The notes under the pieces are model-generated. The model had not been told where the DNA came from and ran no database searches. It saw only the letters and a list, made by a program, of their open reading frames with translations. From NCBI RefSeq assembly GCF_021403115.1, contig NZ_JAJSSH010000013.1:1-64000 (forward strand): a stretch of 64,000 bases of DNA, written 5' to 3'. This DNA comes from Sphingobium sufflavum (lineage in GTDB: Bacteria > Pseudomonadota > Alphaproteobacteria > Sphingomonadales > Sphingomonadaceae). Below, one piece after another: positions 54,169 through 61,433 of this stretch. The first letter of the stretch is position 1. The number at the start of each line of letters is the position of its first letter. The position numbers and the translations under genes are program-made.

Positions 54169-55401
54169 TCAGGCCAGCCCGACTTCCTTCAGCGGGATGC
54201 TGGCGTCCGCCAGTTGCGCGAGGTCCAGCTTCGATCCCGCCACCACATGGGCGCGGCCCTGCGCATAATCCTTAATCGCGTTGACACAGTCGATGGCGAT
54301 GAACTTGCCGCCGCGCAGATAGACGACCGAGAAGCTGCGGTTGGCCGGGTCGCCGCGCAGGATCGTCTGGTCATGGCCGGTGGACAGGCCCACCGTCTGG
54401 AGCTTCAGGTCATATTGGTTCGACCAGAACCAGGGCAGGGCGTCATATTCGCTCACGACCTCCCCCAGCAGATGCTGCACGGCCAGCTTGGCCTGGTCGT
54501 TGGCGTTCTGCACCGATTCGAGGCGGATCTGGTTGCCCTCCGCATATTTGTTCGCATGGGCGGCGCAATCGCCGACGGCATAGATGTCCGGCAGGCTGGT
54601 ACGGCAGAAGCCGTCCACGTCCACGCCATTGCCGCCGGATGCGCCCGCCGCGATCAGCGGGCCGACTTCGGGGATGATGCCGATGCCGACGATCACCAGT
54701 TGCGCGGGCAGGACGGAGCCATCCGCCATGCGCACGCCGCTGACGCGGCCGTCCGTCTCCTCGATGCAGTCCATCCGCGCGCCGGTGCGCAGGTCGACGC
54801 CATGGGCGCGATGATCCGCCTCGTAGAAGGCCGACAGTTCCGGCCCGGCGACGCGCGCCAGAACCCGGTCCAGCGCCTCCAGCAGCACGACCTTCTTGCC
54901 CAACTTGGCGAGGACGGCGGCGGCCTCCAGCCCGATATAGCCGCCGCCGATGATGACGACATCGGTAACGGAGGGCAGCAGGCCCATGATCGCGTCCACA
55001 TCGCTGCGACGGCGCACGGCATAGACGCCCTGCGCCGTCGCGCCGTCGCAGGTCAGCAGACGCGGCGTGCCGCCCGCCGCCCAGATCAGCCGCCCATAGC
55101 CATAGGTCGTGCCGTCGATGGTGGTGACGCTGTGCGCCTGCGGATCGACGCGGTCGACGCGCTGGCCCAGCAGCATCTCCACATTGCGTTCCGGCCAGAA
55201 GGTGGCGGGGCGAATCAGGATGCGTTCGAATTCCTTCTCGCCGCTCATGTAGTCCTTGGACAGCGGCGGGCGTTCATAGGGCGGTTCCGGCTCGTCGCCG
55301 ATGATGGCGACGGTGCCGTCGAACTTCAATTGACGAAGCATGATCGCAGCCTGCGCGCCCGCATGGCCCGCGCCAACAATCAACACGTCGAAATGGGTCA
55401 T
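54169..55401 (-). CDS. Ferredoxin/rubredoxin reductase-type NAD(P)H-FAD oxidoreductase
   Basis: A 410-residue flavoprotein that passes electrons from NAD(P)H to a ferredoxin, as in dioxygenase and P450 systems. FAD motif [22 protein letters not shown] motif [21 protein letters not shown] near 150, [11 protein letters not shown] near 275, and the reductase C-terminal domain with [14 protein letters not shown] 55401 is the conserved start. No ferredoxin or oxygenase gene is adjacent. Upstream of tRNA-Met on the opposite strand. Confidence 0.9.
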   Translation of the reverse strand: MTHFDVLIVGAGHAGAQAAIMLRQLKFDGTVAIIGDEPEPPYERPPLSKDYMSGEKEFERILIRPATFWPERNVEMLLGQRVDRVDPQAHSVTTIDGTTYGYGRLIWAAGGTPRLLTCDGATAQGVYAVRRRSDVDAIMGLLPSVTDVVIIGGGYIGLEAAAVLAKLGKKVVLLEALDRVLARVAGPELSAFYEADHRAHGVDLRTGARMDCIEETDGRVSGVRMADGSVLPAQLVIVGIGIIPEVGPLIAAGASGGNGVDVDGFCRTSLPDIYAVGDCAAHANKYAEGNQIRLESVQNANDQAKLAVQHLLGEVVSEYDALPWFWSNQYDLKLQTVGLSTGHDQTILRGDPANRSFSVVYLRGGKFIAIDCVNAIKDYAQGRAHVVAGSKLDLAQLADASIPLKEVGLA

Positions 55402-55592
55402 GCTCTTGCCTCTCACCCCGCAGCGACCGGCATACATGCCAGCCCGGAACACCGGGGCATTGCCAGAGCCGTGCCGGGAGTGCAACGCTTCAACGAGCCA
55501 TTGACCATGCCTGAGATGGTGCGTATAGGGCGCCGACCCACCGGCGACCATCGCCGGTTCTGGCACGGTCCCCGGACCGTCGGCAGCCTTGG

Positions 55593-55669
55593 GGCGGAGT
55601 AGCTCAGCTGGTTAGAGCAGCGGAATCATAATCCGCGTGTCGGGGGTTCAAGTCCCTCCTCCGCTACCA
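55593..55669 (+). tRNA. tRNA-Met (CAT), elongator type
   Basis: A full cloverleaf from GGCGGAGTAGCTCAGC to CTCCGCTACCA: acceptor GGCGGAG pairs with CTCCGCT (G1 with U72 as wobble), anticodon stem GCGGA/TCCGC with loop ATCATAA gives CAT, and the T-arm is GGGGGTTCAAGTCCC. The D-arm and acceptor are those of the alphaproteobacterial elongator tRNA-Met, not initiator or Ile2. The 3' 47 bases serve as an attachment site. Confidence 0.95.
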
Positions 55670-55670
55670 A
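55623..55670. repeat. Left attachment site (attL) within tRNA-Met
   Basis: The 48 bases from the anticodon stem of tRNA-Met to just after CCA are repeated exactly at 61142-61189. This is the signature of site-specific integration in a tRNA gene, with the tRNA kept intact on this side. Confidence 0.9.
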
Positions 55671-55785
55671 CTATCCCATTGAAATAGCTGGTTTTGTTGA
55701 AGATAGTGCGCAGGTCAGCAGCTTGGCGCCATTCCCATCCATTTCCTAGCATTTCTGGCGTTTTTCAACGTGTCCCGGCGGCTCC

Positions 55786-55818
55786 ATGCAACATGGATGC
55801 GACATGGATGCGACATGG
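55786..55818. repeat. Three tandem 11-bp repeats near attL (arm-type sites)
   Basis: ATGCAACATGG (55786) is followed directly by ATGCGACATGG at 55797 and 55808. The same motif recurs near the right attachment site in the same orientation. Position, length and spacing suit integrase arm binding; the role is inferred. Confidence 0.65.
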
Positions 55819-55848
55819 TGAGCCGTAAAACGAACGCCCTTGCACCCC

Positions 55849-56019
55849 CTATTCCCTGTCCCATTCGTTTGATTCGCGCTGAGACATCCTCGCCGATGCG
55901 TGGATGATGATTGCCCCATCTGAAGCTATCTCAACGCGGTCGATCGGAAGGCCGGCAGCCAATGCACCCTTGATTGCGCGGGTGACGTCGGCCTGGGTAA
56001 ACCGCGCCTTTTCCGTCAT
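55849..56019 (-). CDS. Small island protein, usually encoded beside integrases
   Basis: A 56-residue protein: KARFTQADVTRAIKGALAAG, PIDRVEIASDGAIIIH and a polar tail. The ADVTRAxKGAxAAG ... VxIxxxGxIxI pattern resembles a small uncharacterised protein often encoded just upstream of tyrosine integrases in alphaproteobacterial islands (from memory, unchecked). Its ATG overlaps the stop of the 101-residue gene (ATGA at 56016-56019), so the two are coupled. The integrase expected next, toward attL, is missing. Too short for many gene callers. Confidence 0.65.
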   Translation of the reverse strand: MTEKARFTQADVTRAIKGALAAGLPIDRVEIASDGAIIIHASARMSQRESNEWDRE

Positions 56020-56321
56020 CGCATTTTGTCGCGCTTGGCTTGGGGAATGCGAGGTGGAGTGCTGAGTATGTTTCGGACACGGGCAAGCGCAAGCTGAGCA
56101 GCCTCCTTATGCTGCCCCTCCAATTGCAGGCGCCGAACTTCCTCGCGTTCCTCTTGACGCTTCGCTGCCTGCGCGATGAGAGCGGTCGCGGCTGCCGCCT
56201 TCAGAACTTCGATAGCGCCGATAGAGACGAGGATATCCAGTTCTTCGTCGGAAAAGCATATTCCCTTCCCGCTCTGCGCAGCTCGGCTAACTCTGCGGTC
56301 CAGATTGATCAGTCCGTTCAT
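56016..56321 (-). CDS. Hypothetical helical island protein
   Basis: A 101-residue, mostly helical and charged protein (ICFSDEELDILVSIGAIEVL, AAATALIAQAAKRQEEREEVRRLQ, QLALARVRNILSTPP). No recognised family. ATG 56321 with AGGAA upstream is preferred over the longer frame to 56459. It is translationally coupled to the 56-residue gene that follows. Such pairs accompany integrases, so a role in island maintenance or excision control is conceivable but unproven. Confidence 0.6.
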   Translation of the reverse strand: MNGLINLDRRVSRAAQSGKGICFSDEELDILVSIGAIEVLKAAAATALIAQAAKRQEEREEVRRLQLEGQHKEAAQLALARVRNILSTPPRIPQAKRDKMR

Positions 56322-57220
56322 GAGAAAGTTTTCCTGAATTGTGTCGCAAAGTATAGGGGCAAAGCCAATCAGTTGGGCAAGCGTTGTGTTTCCTGCCTGG
56401 CGAGCCGAGCCAGCCTCAAGGAAATGAGGAGAGACCAAAACGAGGTCGATCTGTGCCACCTGCCGCTTCCTCTACATATGCTGGCAGTCGTGGGTTCAAC
56501 CAAGAGACGGACGTGATTTCCTTGTGGAATCGCTTTCGACAAGCGGTGCCATTGGTGCAGGCAACCATTCTGCAACTACTGAGAAGCTCCTCTCAAACGG
56601 AGCAACCAATGCCGAAATACGCCTTTTCTCAACGTTCGCTGGTTCGTCAGCGGGATCTGCTCAAACTCCGACCGAACTGTCCGTGCGCGGAGGTAGAGCA
56701 TGGCGTTGATCGGCCGCACCATAATATTCAGCGAGGCCGTGACGTTCGTCCGTGACCGCCGCCTCTACTACGCGCTGCCGACCAGCAGTGCGCCAACCCG
56801 GACGTTCCCCGTCTGCCACATGGGCGTCGGCATTAGTTGCGTGGTGGACAGCAGCGACACGCCAGAAACGGGTGCTCAATGCCGCTCAGAAGGCGAGCCG
56901 CAGTGCAGGCGACTATCGGACACCGCCATAGCAAGTAGGCTCGCTGTCGCATGCTGCTGTGGCAGTGGGTGGGCCGCAACAGGCCGCGCGAGATCGTTGT
57001 GGACGGGTCAGCCTAGGGCCTGAGTGAGCACGAGGCCGCTGGACGAGGAGAAACCAGATCATGGTGGGTTAAATATGCTGGTGGACAGTTCGTCTTGGGC
57101 CTGGCTCGAAGAGATGGGCGCAACGGTGCACTGAATGAGCCGGGTTCGCTCATGATGGCAGGGGGATGGCGGCCAACATCCCCGAACCACGCCGGAATGA
57201 TGGCTATGGCAGTGCCGTAA
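56322..57220. other. Island interval without a confident gene
   Basis: About 900 bases. Several frames of 60-120 codons exist on both strands (the longest on plus from 56384 and 56700), but none has a recognisable domain, a good RBS or a convincing codon pattern. It may hold decayed genes left from a larger island. Confidence 0.5.
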
Positions 57221-57226
57221 TAACTG

Positions 57227-57255
57227 TTGATCATTCTACGGCATTGCCGTATAAA
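57227..57255 (+). promoter_or_regulatory. Toxin-antitoxin promoter with palindromic operator
   Basis: TTGATC (57227-57232), a 17-base spacer and TATAAA (57250-57255) form a good promoter. TACGGCATTGCCGTA (57237-57251) is a palindrome covering the spacer and the edge of the -10; a related half, GGCAGTGCCGTAA, lies at 57208-57220. The start codon is 6 bases past the -10, so transcription should begin at or next to the ATG (leaderless mRNA). Confidence 0.65.
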
Positions 57256-57261
57256 TTGGAC

Positions 57262-57591
57262 ATGCAATCGGTCATCGAAACTTCAGCATATCTCTCGGCG
57301 GCCAAGGATGCCGGCATGAATGAGGACGAGCGTGCAGCGGTCATCGACGTGATTGCGAGCAATCCGGAGGCAGGGGAGATCATGCCCGGTTGCGGCGGTG
57401 CCAGAAAGCTCCGCGTTGCCAAGCCGGGCAAGGGAAAGTCGGGAGGCTACCGCGTCATCACCTACTTTGCGGGTGCCGAGATTCCTGTCTTTCTTCTCAC
57501 GGTGTTTGGCAAGAATGAGAAGGTGAGCCTAGCGCAAGGTGAGCGCAATGCATTGGCCACACTGACCAAGACATTGAAGGATAGCTTTTAG
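57262..57591 (+). CDS. RelE/HigB-type toxin
   Basis: A 109-residue protein of the RelE/ParE superfamily, a ribosome-dependent mRNA interferase or related toxin. [48 protein letters not shown] and [22 protein letters not shown] are the typical core, including basic residues of the active face. ATG 57262 is chosen because it gives the family length and sits at the predicted transcription start; the longer frame to 57166 runs through the operator. The antitoxin gene follows 9 bases after its stop, in the toxin-first order usual for HigBA-like modules. Confidence 0.85.
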   Translation: MQSVIETSAYLSAAKDAGMNEDERAAVIDVIASNPEAGEIMPGCGGARKLRVAKPGKGKSGGYRVITYFAGAEIPVFLLTVFGKNEKVSLAQGERNALATLTKTLKDSF

Positions 57592-57600
57592 GAGCAGACC

Positions 57601-57885
57601 ATGAGCAAGAACGCATTCGACAAAATCGCGGCCGGTTTGGAAGACGCCCTCGCTTTCGTGAAGGGCGACGAGTCCCGTGGCGTCGTCCATCAGGCGGTCG
57701 ACATCAAGGCACTGCGGAAAGTGACGGGCAAAACGCAGGATCAGTTCGCCGCCGTCTATCATCTGCCGGTGGGCACTGTGCGTGACTGGGAGCAGGGACG
57801 ACGTGTGCCCGACGCGCCAGCTCGTGCCTTGCTGTCCATGATCGCAAAAGAGCCGGAGACTGTTGCGCGTCTATTGGCGGGGTAA
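57601..57885 (+). CDS. XRE-family antitoxin (HigA/NadS-like)
   Basis: A 94-residue protein with an N-terminal toxin-binding segment and a C-terminal helix-turn-helix (IKALRKVTGKTQDQFAAVYHLPVGTVRDWEQGRRVPDAPARALL). It neutralises the toxin encoded just upstream and probably represses the shared promoter through the TACGGCATTGCCGTA palindrome. RBS GGAG lies before ATG 57601. The module may stabilise the island in the genome. Confidence 0.88.
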   Translation: MSKNAFDKIAAGLEDALAFVKGDESRGVVHQAVDIKALRKVTGKTQDQFAAVYHLPVGTVRDWEQGRRVPDAPARALLSMIAKEPETVARLLAG

Positions 57886-58073
57886 GGCAGCAGGCTTGCC
57901 AATATAGACGCAAAAGGGCGAGCGCGCGGCACCGGCTGCTCGTTTGTCAGATTGGCGGGCGCAGTCCTGTCGCCGCGGATAACGCGATGGCGCATTTTGC
58001 TGCTGGAGAGAGCATCGGCAGAGTCACGGACTGACAGCTTCACTACCGACGCCGCCGACCCCGCTTTTGTGCA

Positions 58074-58310
58074 TCAACGCTTTTTGCGCGGTGAACGTCG
58101 CGGTTTCTTTGGCGTAGGCAAATCTGTGGTGTCGGACGTCGCGCGGGGCTTGAGCAAATGCGATATCCCGTGAACAGCCACGAAGGCGATGAGGAACAGG
58201 GTGAGCAGTCCGCCGGGATCCTTCATTTGTAGCAGTGCCGCTACGATGACTGTCAGCACGAGCGCCAAAAGATTGCGCGGAACGCTGAACAGTTCGATCA
58301 ACTTGTCCAT
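58074..58310 (-). CDS. Small two-helix membrane protein of the island
   Basis: A 78-residue protein with two membrane segments (LLALVLTVIVAALLQM, residues 15-30, and GLLTLFLIAFVAVHGISHLL, 34-53) and a strongly basic tail (PTPKKPRRSPRKKR) that should lie in the cytoplasm and could bind nucleic acid or lipid head groups. No family recognised. Its start is 1 base after the stop of the larger membrane gene, so both are cotranscribed and probably work together. Confidence 0.65.
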   Translation of the reverse strand: MDKLIELFSVPRNLLALVLTVIVAALLQMKDPGGLLTLFLIAFVAVHGISHLLKPRATSDTTDLPTPKKPRRSPRKKR

Positions 58311-58311
58311 G

Positions 58312-59175
58312 TCATTTGTCGCCCGCCTTTGCCACGTCGATGCCGAACAGCGCAGACAGATTTGGTGAGATTTTCAACACGCCATCCTTGATCTTCTGCC
58401 GAATCGAAGCCGCATATCTGAGATTGGCGATGCGCTCGTGACTGTAGCTCTCGAGGAAGTCCGCATAAGCCACCTGCATCTCATCGCTAGGGACGTCGCT
58501 CAAGTCGAAGGCCAGCGATATCCTTGGGCGACCGTCCTGGGTGGCCAGCGTTCCGCTCACCAGAAATGGTCCTGTTCCGCTTAGGCCGAGACGCCGCATC
58601 ATTTGCGATGCCCGCATGAAATCATATTGTTCAATCAGGGTGCCGCAGTTGACCTCGGTATCGTTGCCGCGCAGCGGCCAGTATATTGGACGGACGGCAA
58701 TGGTTTGCCCGTCCATCCTGATCAGCATCTGGGCAGACGGTGTCCCGCTGCCCAGTGATCGGAGGAAGGCCCGACAAAGCTCATCTTCCTTCCGTCCGAC
58801 GTCGGTTAGCAGGATGATGGCGAACTGGCCCCAGCTTTCGATGAGTTGATCATCGCGCCGAGCGAGAAAGCCCTGTCCGATATAACTGTCGATGCGATCG
58901 GAGCGAGGTTTCTGCCCCTGGCCAGGGCCATTGACCAGTGACGGCATGTCCCCTGGCGCACGCAGTTGTGATAGCTGAGTGATGCCCATCGCGACGATGC
59001 CAACTATCGCCGCGCCGTAAAACGCCCGGCCCAGGATGCTGTCGGTGAGACTGTCGGGGAGCCGCGACCAGACCAACGACAGCAGACCGTATAGTGCTGT
59101 GAGCGTTGCCGCTGCGAGCAGGAGGTCGGGCCATGCGTCGCTCAATCGGTCCGTCAGGTCACGCAGAGCATCCAC
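58312..59175 (-). CDS. Membrane-anchored protein with large soluble domain, unknown
   Basis: A 287-residue protein starting at GTG 59175, chosen for the AGGGAG 6 bases upstream; the open frame extends to 59355, but that part overlaps the divergent gene. Two membrane helices (LLLAAATLTALYGLLSLVW, about residues 18-36, and AFYGAAIVGIVAMGITQL, about 50-67) precede a soluble domain of some 210 residues (ESWGQFAIILLTDVGRKEDELC, MLIRMDGQTIAVRPIYWPL, SHERIANLRYAASIRQKI). I recognise no family. Divergent from the QatC-like gene, about 55 bases apart, and followed by the 78-residue membrane protein. Confidence 0.65.
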   Translation of the reverse strand: MDALRDLTDRLSDAWPDLLLAAATLTALYGLLSLVWSRLPDSLTDSILGRAFYGAAIVGIVAMGITQLSQLRAPGDMPSLVNGPGQGQKPRSDRIDSYIGQGFLARRDDQLIESWGQFAIILLTDVGRKEDELCRAFLRSLGSGTPSAQMLIRMDGQTIAVRPIYWPLRGNDTEVNCGTLIEQYDFMRASQMMRRLGLSGTGPFLVSGTLATQDGRPRISLAFDLSDVPSDEMQVAYADFLESYSHERIANLRYAASIRQKIKDGVLKISPNLSALFGIDVAKAGDK

Positions 59176-59230
59176 ATCGGTCTCCCTGCTATAATCGTCA
59201 CCATGGCAGATACGTGCATCGTCATGCTGC

Positions 59231-60247
59231 TTGATGGACGATGCCGATGCAAGGCCGACTTTCGCAAGATGCCAGATAGGCACGCTAAATGTGTGGCTTA
59301 TTCTGCCAGTAAACATTGCTCGACCCCTCCTCACGGGCGATGTGTGGCACCTCACCTTCCGCGCGGGCGGGCTCGCGTGTCCGCCGAGCCCGGGCCGTAT
59401 TCATGATCGCGATTCCGTATGCCTCTTCTCGGGCGGGCTCGACAGCTTCCTCGGCGCGCTCGCGGCGCTGAACGGCGGTGCCCGTCCGCTCCTGGTCAGC
59501 CAGGGATCGACCAAGGAGATTGGACCGCAGCAGCGGCTCGCTGCGGCGTTGGGACTTGAGGCGCACCGCTTCGAGGGGCGGGTCGCCGAACGGTGGCGAC
59601 AGCCATACGAGGGCTCTACCCGCGCTCGGTCGATCCTGTTCTTCGCTTACGGCGCTCTGGCGGCGACAGGCTGCGGGATCCGCGAGGTTCTCGTTCCCGA
59701 GAACGCGCTGATCGCGATAAATCCGCCATTCACGGAAAGACGGATGGGATCGCTCAGCACGCGCACGACCCATCCGCACTTCATGGATCGGTTGAACGGG
59801 GTCTGGGCGGCGGTTGGAATCCAGGCGGAACTGCGTAATCCGTTCTTCGCGACCACTAAAGGTGAGATGTTGGCCCAAGGCCATCACCCGCGACTGGTAG
59901 AGCTCGCCGCCGAGACCTATTCCTGCGGTAAGGGCAAGCGCGCGAACGGTCAGTGCGGACGGTGCGTGCCCTGCCTTATTCGACGCGCGTCCTTCCATTC
60001 CGCTGGGATGTACGACGGGACGCTCTACCTCAACGATCTGCGCGCCAGCTCGCGCAACGACGACGTGTTGGCAGCGAGGCATGCCGTGGCTGCCCATGAC
60101 GGGGACGGTCCACGCGAGCTCGGCCGGTGGGTCGCGCGGGCTGGTCCGCTCCCAGCGGATGGAACGGCGCGCGCTCTCACCGTCGACGCCGTCGGTCGCG
60201 GGTTGGCCGAGCTTGGCAGGCTTTTCGGTACGGTGCGATGGCGCTGA
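59231..60247 (+). CDS. QueC-like PP-loop protein, QatC type, probably N-truncated
   Basis: Up to 338 residues. The PP-loop ATPase motif is DSVCLFSGGLDSFLGALAAL near residue 65; KRANGQCGRCVPCLIRRASF provides the four-Cys zinc site of QueC-like enzymes, and the C-terminal half is the extension seen in QatC of the Qat anti-phage system. Before the PP-loop only the conserved LLTGDVWHLTFRAGG remains, so most of the usual N-terminal domain of about 100 residues seems lost. The start (TTG 59231 or ATG 59234) is uncertain. It overlaps the TatD-like gene by 10 bases. Genes for QatA (ATPase) and QatB are not present. Confidence 0.75.
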   Translation: MMDDADARPTFARCQIGTLNVWLILPVNIARPLLTGDVWHLTFRAGGLACPPSPGRIHDRDSVCLFSGGLDSFLGALAALNGGARPLLVSQGSTKEIGPQQRLAAALGLEAHRFEGRVAERWRQPYEGSTRARSILFFAYGALAATGCGIREVLVPENALIAINPPFTERRMGSLSTRTTHPHFMDRLNGVWAAVGIQAELRNPFFATTKGEMLAQGHHPRLVELAAETYSCGKGKRANGQCGRCVPCLIRRASFHSAGMYDGTLYLNDLRASSRNDDVLAARHAVAAHDGDGPRELGRWVARAGPLPADGTARALTVDAVGRGLAELGRLFGTVRWR

Positions 60248-61005
60248 TCGACTTCCACTGCCACCTCGATCTATACCCCGATCCGGCTGCGACCACCCGC
60301 AAGGCGGTCGAGGAGGGGGTATACATCCTGTCTGTGACGACGACCCCAAGCGCGTTTTCGGGGACATCTGCGCTTGCGCCGGCCGGCAGCAGAATTCGCA
60401 CAGCGCTCGGGCTACATCCCGAGCTAGCAGCCAGCCGTTGGCACGAGCTGCCCCTTTTCCATGACCTCCTGCCGACTGTCGACTACATCGGCGAGGTCGG
60501 GCTCGATGGCTCACCGCCGCACCGTGACACGCTGGCAACACAGGCTGCCGTACTGCATGAGATACTCGACGCTTGCGCTGCTGCTGGGGGAAGGACCATT
60601 TCACTCCACAGCCGCGGCGCCGCTGTTATGCTGCTGGATATGTTGGAGTTTGAGCCGCTCGCCGGCACATTCGTTCTCCATTGGTTTTCGGCGAAGCCCG
60701 CGATCATTCAACGTGCCGCCGACCTTGGCTGCTGGTTCTCGGTCGGGTCGGCTATGATGGCGAGTAGGTCAGGCCGTGAGGCCGTCAATGCCATGCCGAT
60801 CGATCGCATGCTGCCCGAGACTGACGGACCATTCGGAATGACACAAGGGGTTCCGCTCGCCCCCGGCGGCGCCGGATCGGTTTATCACGACTTCGCCGAA
60901 CTTAAGGGGATGTCCGTCAAGGATGCCGAGCGTCTAATGACTGGGAACTTCCGCCGCCTGGTCGCGCGCAGTTCGCGAGAGCAGGCCCAAGTGAAAGATC
61001 GATAG
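60238..61005 (+). CDS. TatD-family metal-dependent nuclease, QatD type
   Basis: A 255-residue TIM-barrel hydrolase. Metal ligands: HCHLDLYPD (HxH) at residue 7, Glu in IGEVGLDG near 85, His in ISLHSRGA near 123, His in FVLHWFS, and Asp in LPETDGPF near 198. Such nucleases degrade DNA; the QatD subgroup is part of the four-gene Qat defence system. Starts 10 bases inside the QatC-like gene, so both are coupled. The right attachment site lies 137 bases downstream. Confidence 0.82.
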   Translation: MALIDFHCHLDLYPDPAATTRKAVEEGVYILSVTTTPSAFSGTSALAPAGSRIRTALGLHPELAASRWHELPLFHDLLPTVDYIGEVGLDGSPPHRDTLATQAAVLHEILDACAAAGGRTISLHSRGAAVMLLDMLEFEPLAGTFVLHWFSAKPAIIQRAADLGCWFSVGSAMMASRSGREAVNAMPIDRMLPETDGPFGMTQGVPLAPGGAGSVYHDFAELKGMSVKDAERLMTGNFRRLVARSSREQAQVKDR

Positions 61006-61082
61006 GCAACACAGATTTATCCGCGAGGAGGGCTAATTCAGCAATGAGGGGATTACGGGTGCGGTCCCAAGCGGCAGTCGTG

Positions 61083-61104
61083 GTGCAACATGGTTGCAAC
61101 ATGG
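61083..61104. repeat. Two 11-bp repeats near attR (arm-type sites)
   Basis: GTGCAACATGG (61083) and TTGCAACATGG (61094) match the ATGCRACATGG repeats near attL in sequence, length and orientation. A third, diverged unit may follow at 61105. They lie 37 bases before the right repeat. Confidence 0.6.
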
Positions 61105-61141
61105 CTGCATCTAGTACTAGAGAAACCGTGCTTTGAGGGCT

Positions 61142-61189
61142 GAATCATAATCCGCGTGTCGGGGGTTCAAGTCCCTCCTCCGCTACCAA
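61142..61189. repeat. Right attachment site (attR), copy of tRNA-Met 3' half
   Basis: Exact copy of 55623-55670. It contains the anticodon loop, T-arm, acceptor 3' strand and CCA but no D-arm or 5' acceptor, so it is not a functional tRNA gene. It marks the right border of the island. Confidence 0.9.
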
Positions 61190-61219
61190 AAATCAACGAC
61201 TTAGCGATGGCCCGGAAGA

Positions 61220-61245
61220 GCGGTTTACAAATAAGTGTAAACCGC
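61220..61245. promoter_or_regulatory. Perfect 10-bp hairpin or operator after the island
   Basis: GCGGTTTACA (61220-61229), a 6-base spacer AATAAG, and TGTAAACCGC (61236-61245) form a perfect inverted repeat. It is AT-richer in the centre than typical terminators here and has no U tract. It could be an operator or a recombination-related site; it lies 31 bases from attR. Confidence 0.5.
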
Positions 61246-61433
61246 CCGAATTTTCGACGCTCCGTATCCATGGACGAGCGGCGGAGCGGCAAGCCTTCGG
61301 TGGTGGCTATGTCACGTGCGAAAGCCCACCCTGTCGGCCATGGTCATTGCCTTCGCGGGCGCTGGACGAAACCCGTGTTCAACGAATCACCAAGGGCGCA
61401 GCGCGTGGATGGGGGTGCGGCATGATGGCAGCC

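Larger units (their letters stand above)
55623..61189. mobile_element. Genomic island in tRNA-Met, without integrase
   Basis: About 5.5 kb lies between the two 48-bp direct repeats. Cargo in order: two coupled small genes (minus), an unassigned stretch, a RelE-like/XRE toxin-antitoxin pair (plus), two membrane protein genes (minus), and QatC-like and QatD-like genes (plus). Copies of an 11-bp motif lie near both ends. No integrase or transposase was found, so it is either non-autonomous or has lost the gene. Composition and gene density differ from the flanking core genes. Confidence 0.85.

Noticed and set aside
53854..55602. 582-codon plus-strand frame opposite the ferredoxin reductase
   Set aside because: Shadow of the flavoprotein gene; codon use fits the minus strand.
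56700..57023. 107-codon plus-strand frame in the island
   Set aside because: No RBS, no domain and unusual Cys/Arg content; not convincing as a gene.
61142..61189. Possible second tRNA-Met gene
   Set aside because: Only the 3' part of the tRNA is present, without D-arm or 5' acceptor strand; it is an attachment-site duplication.
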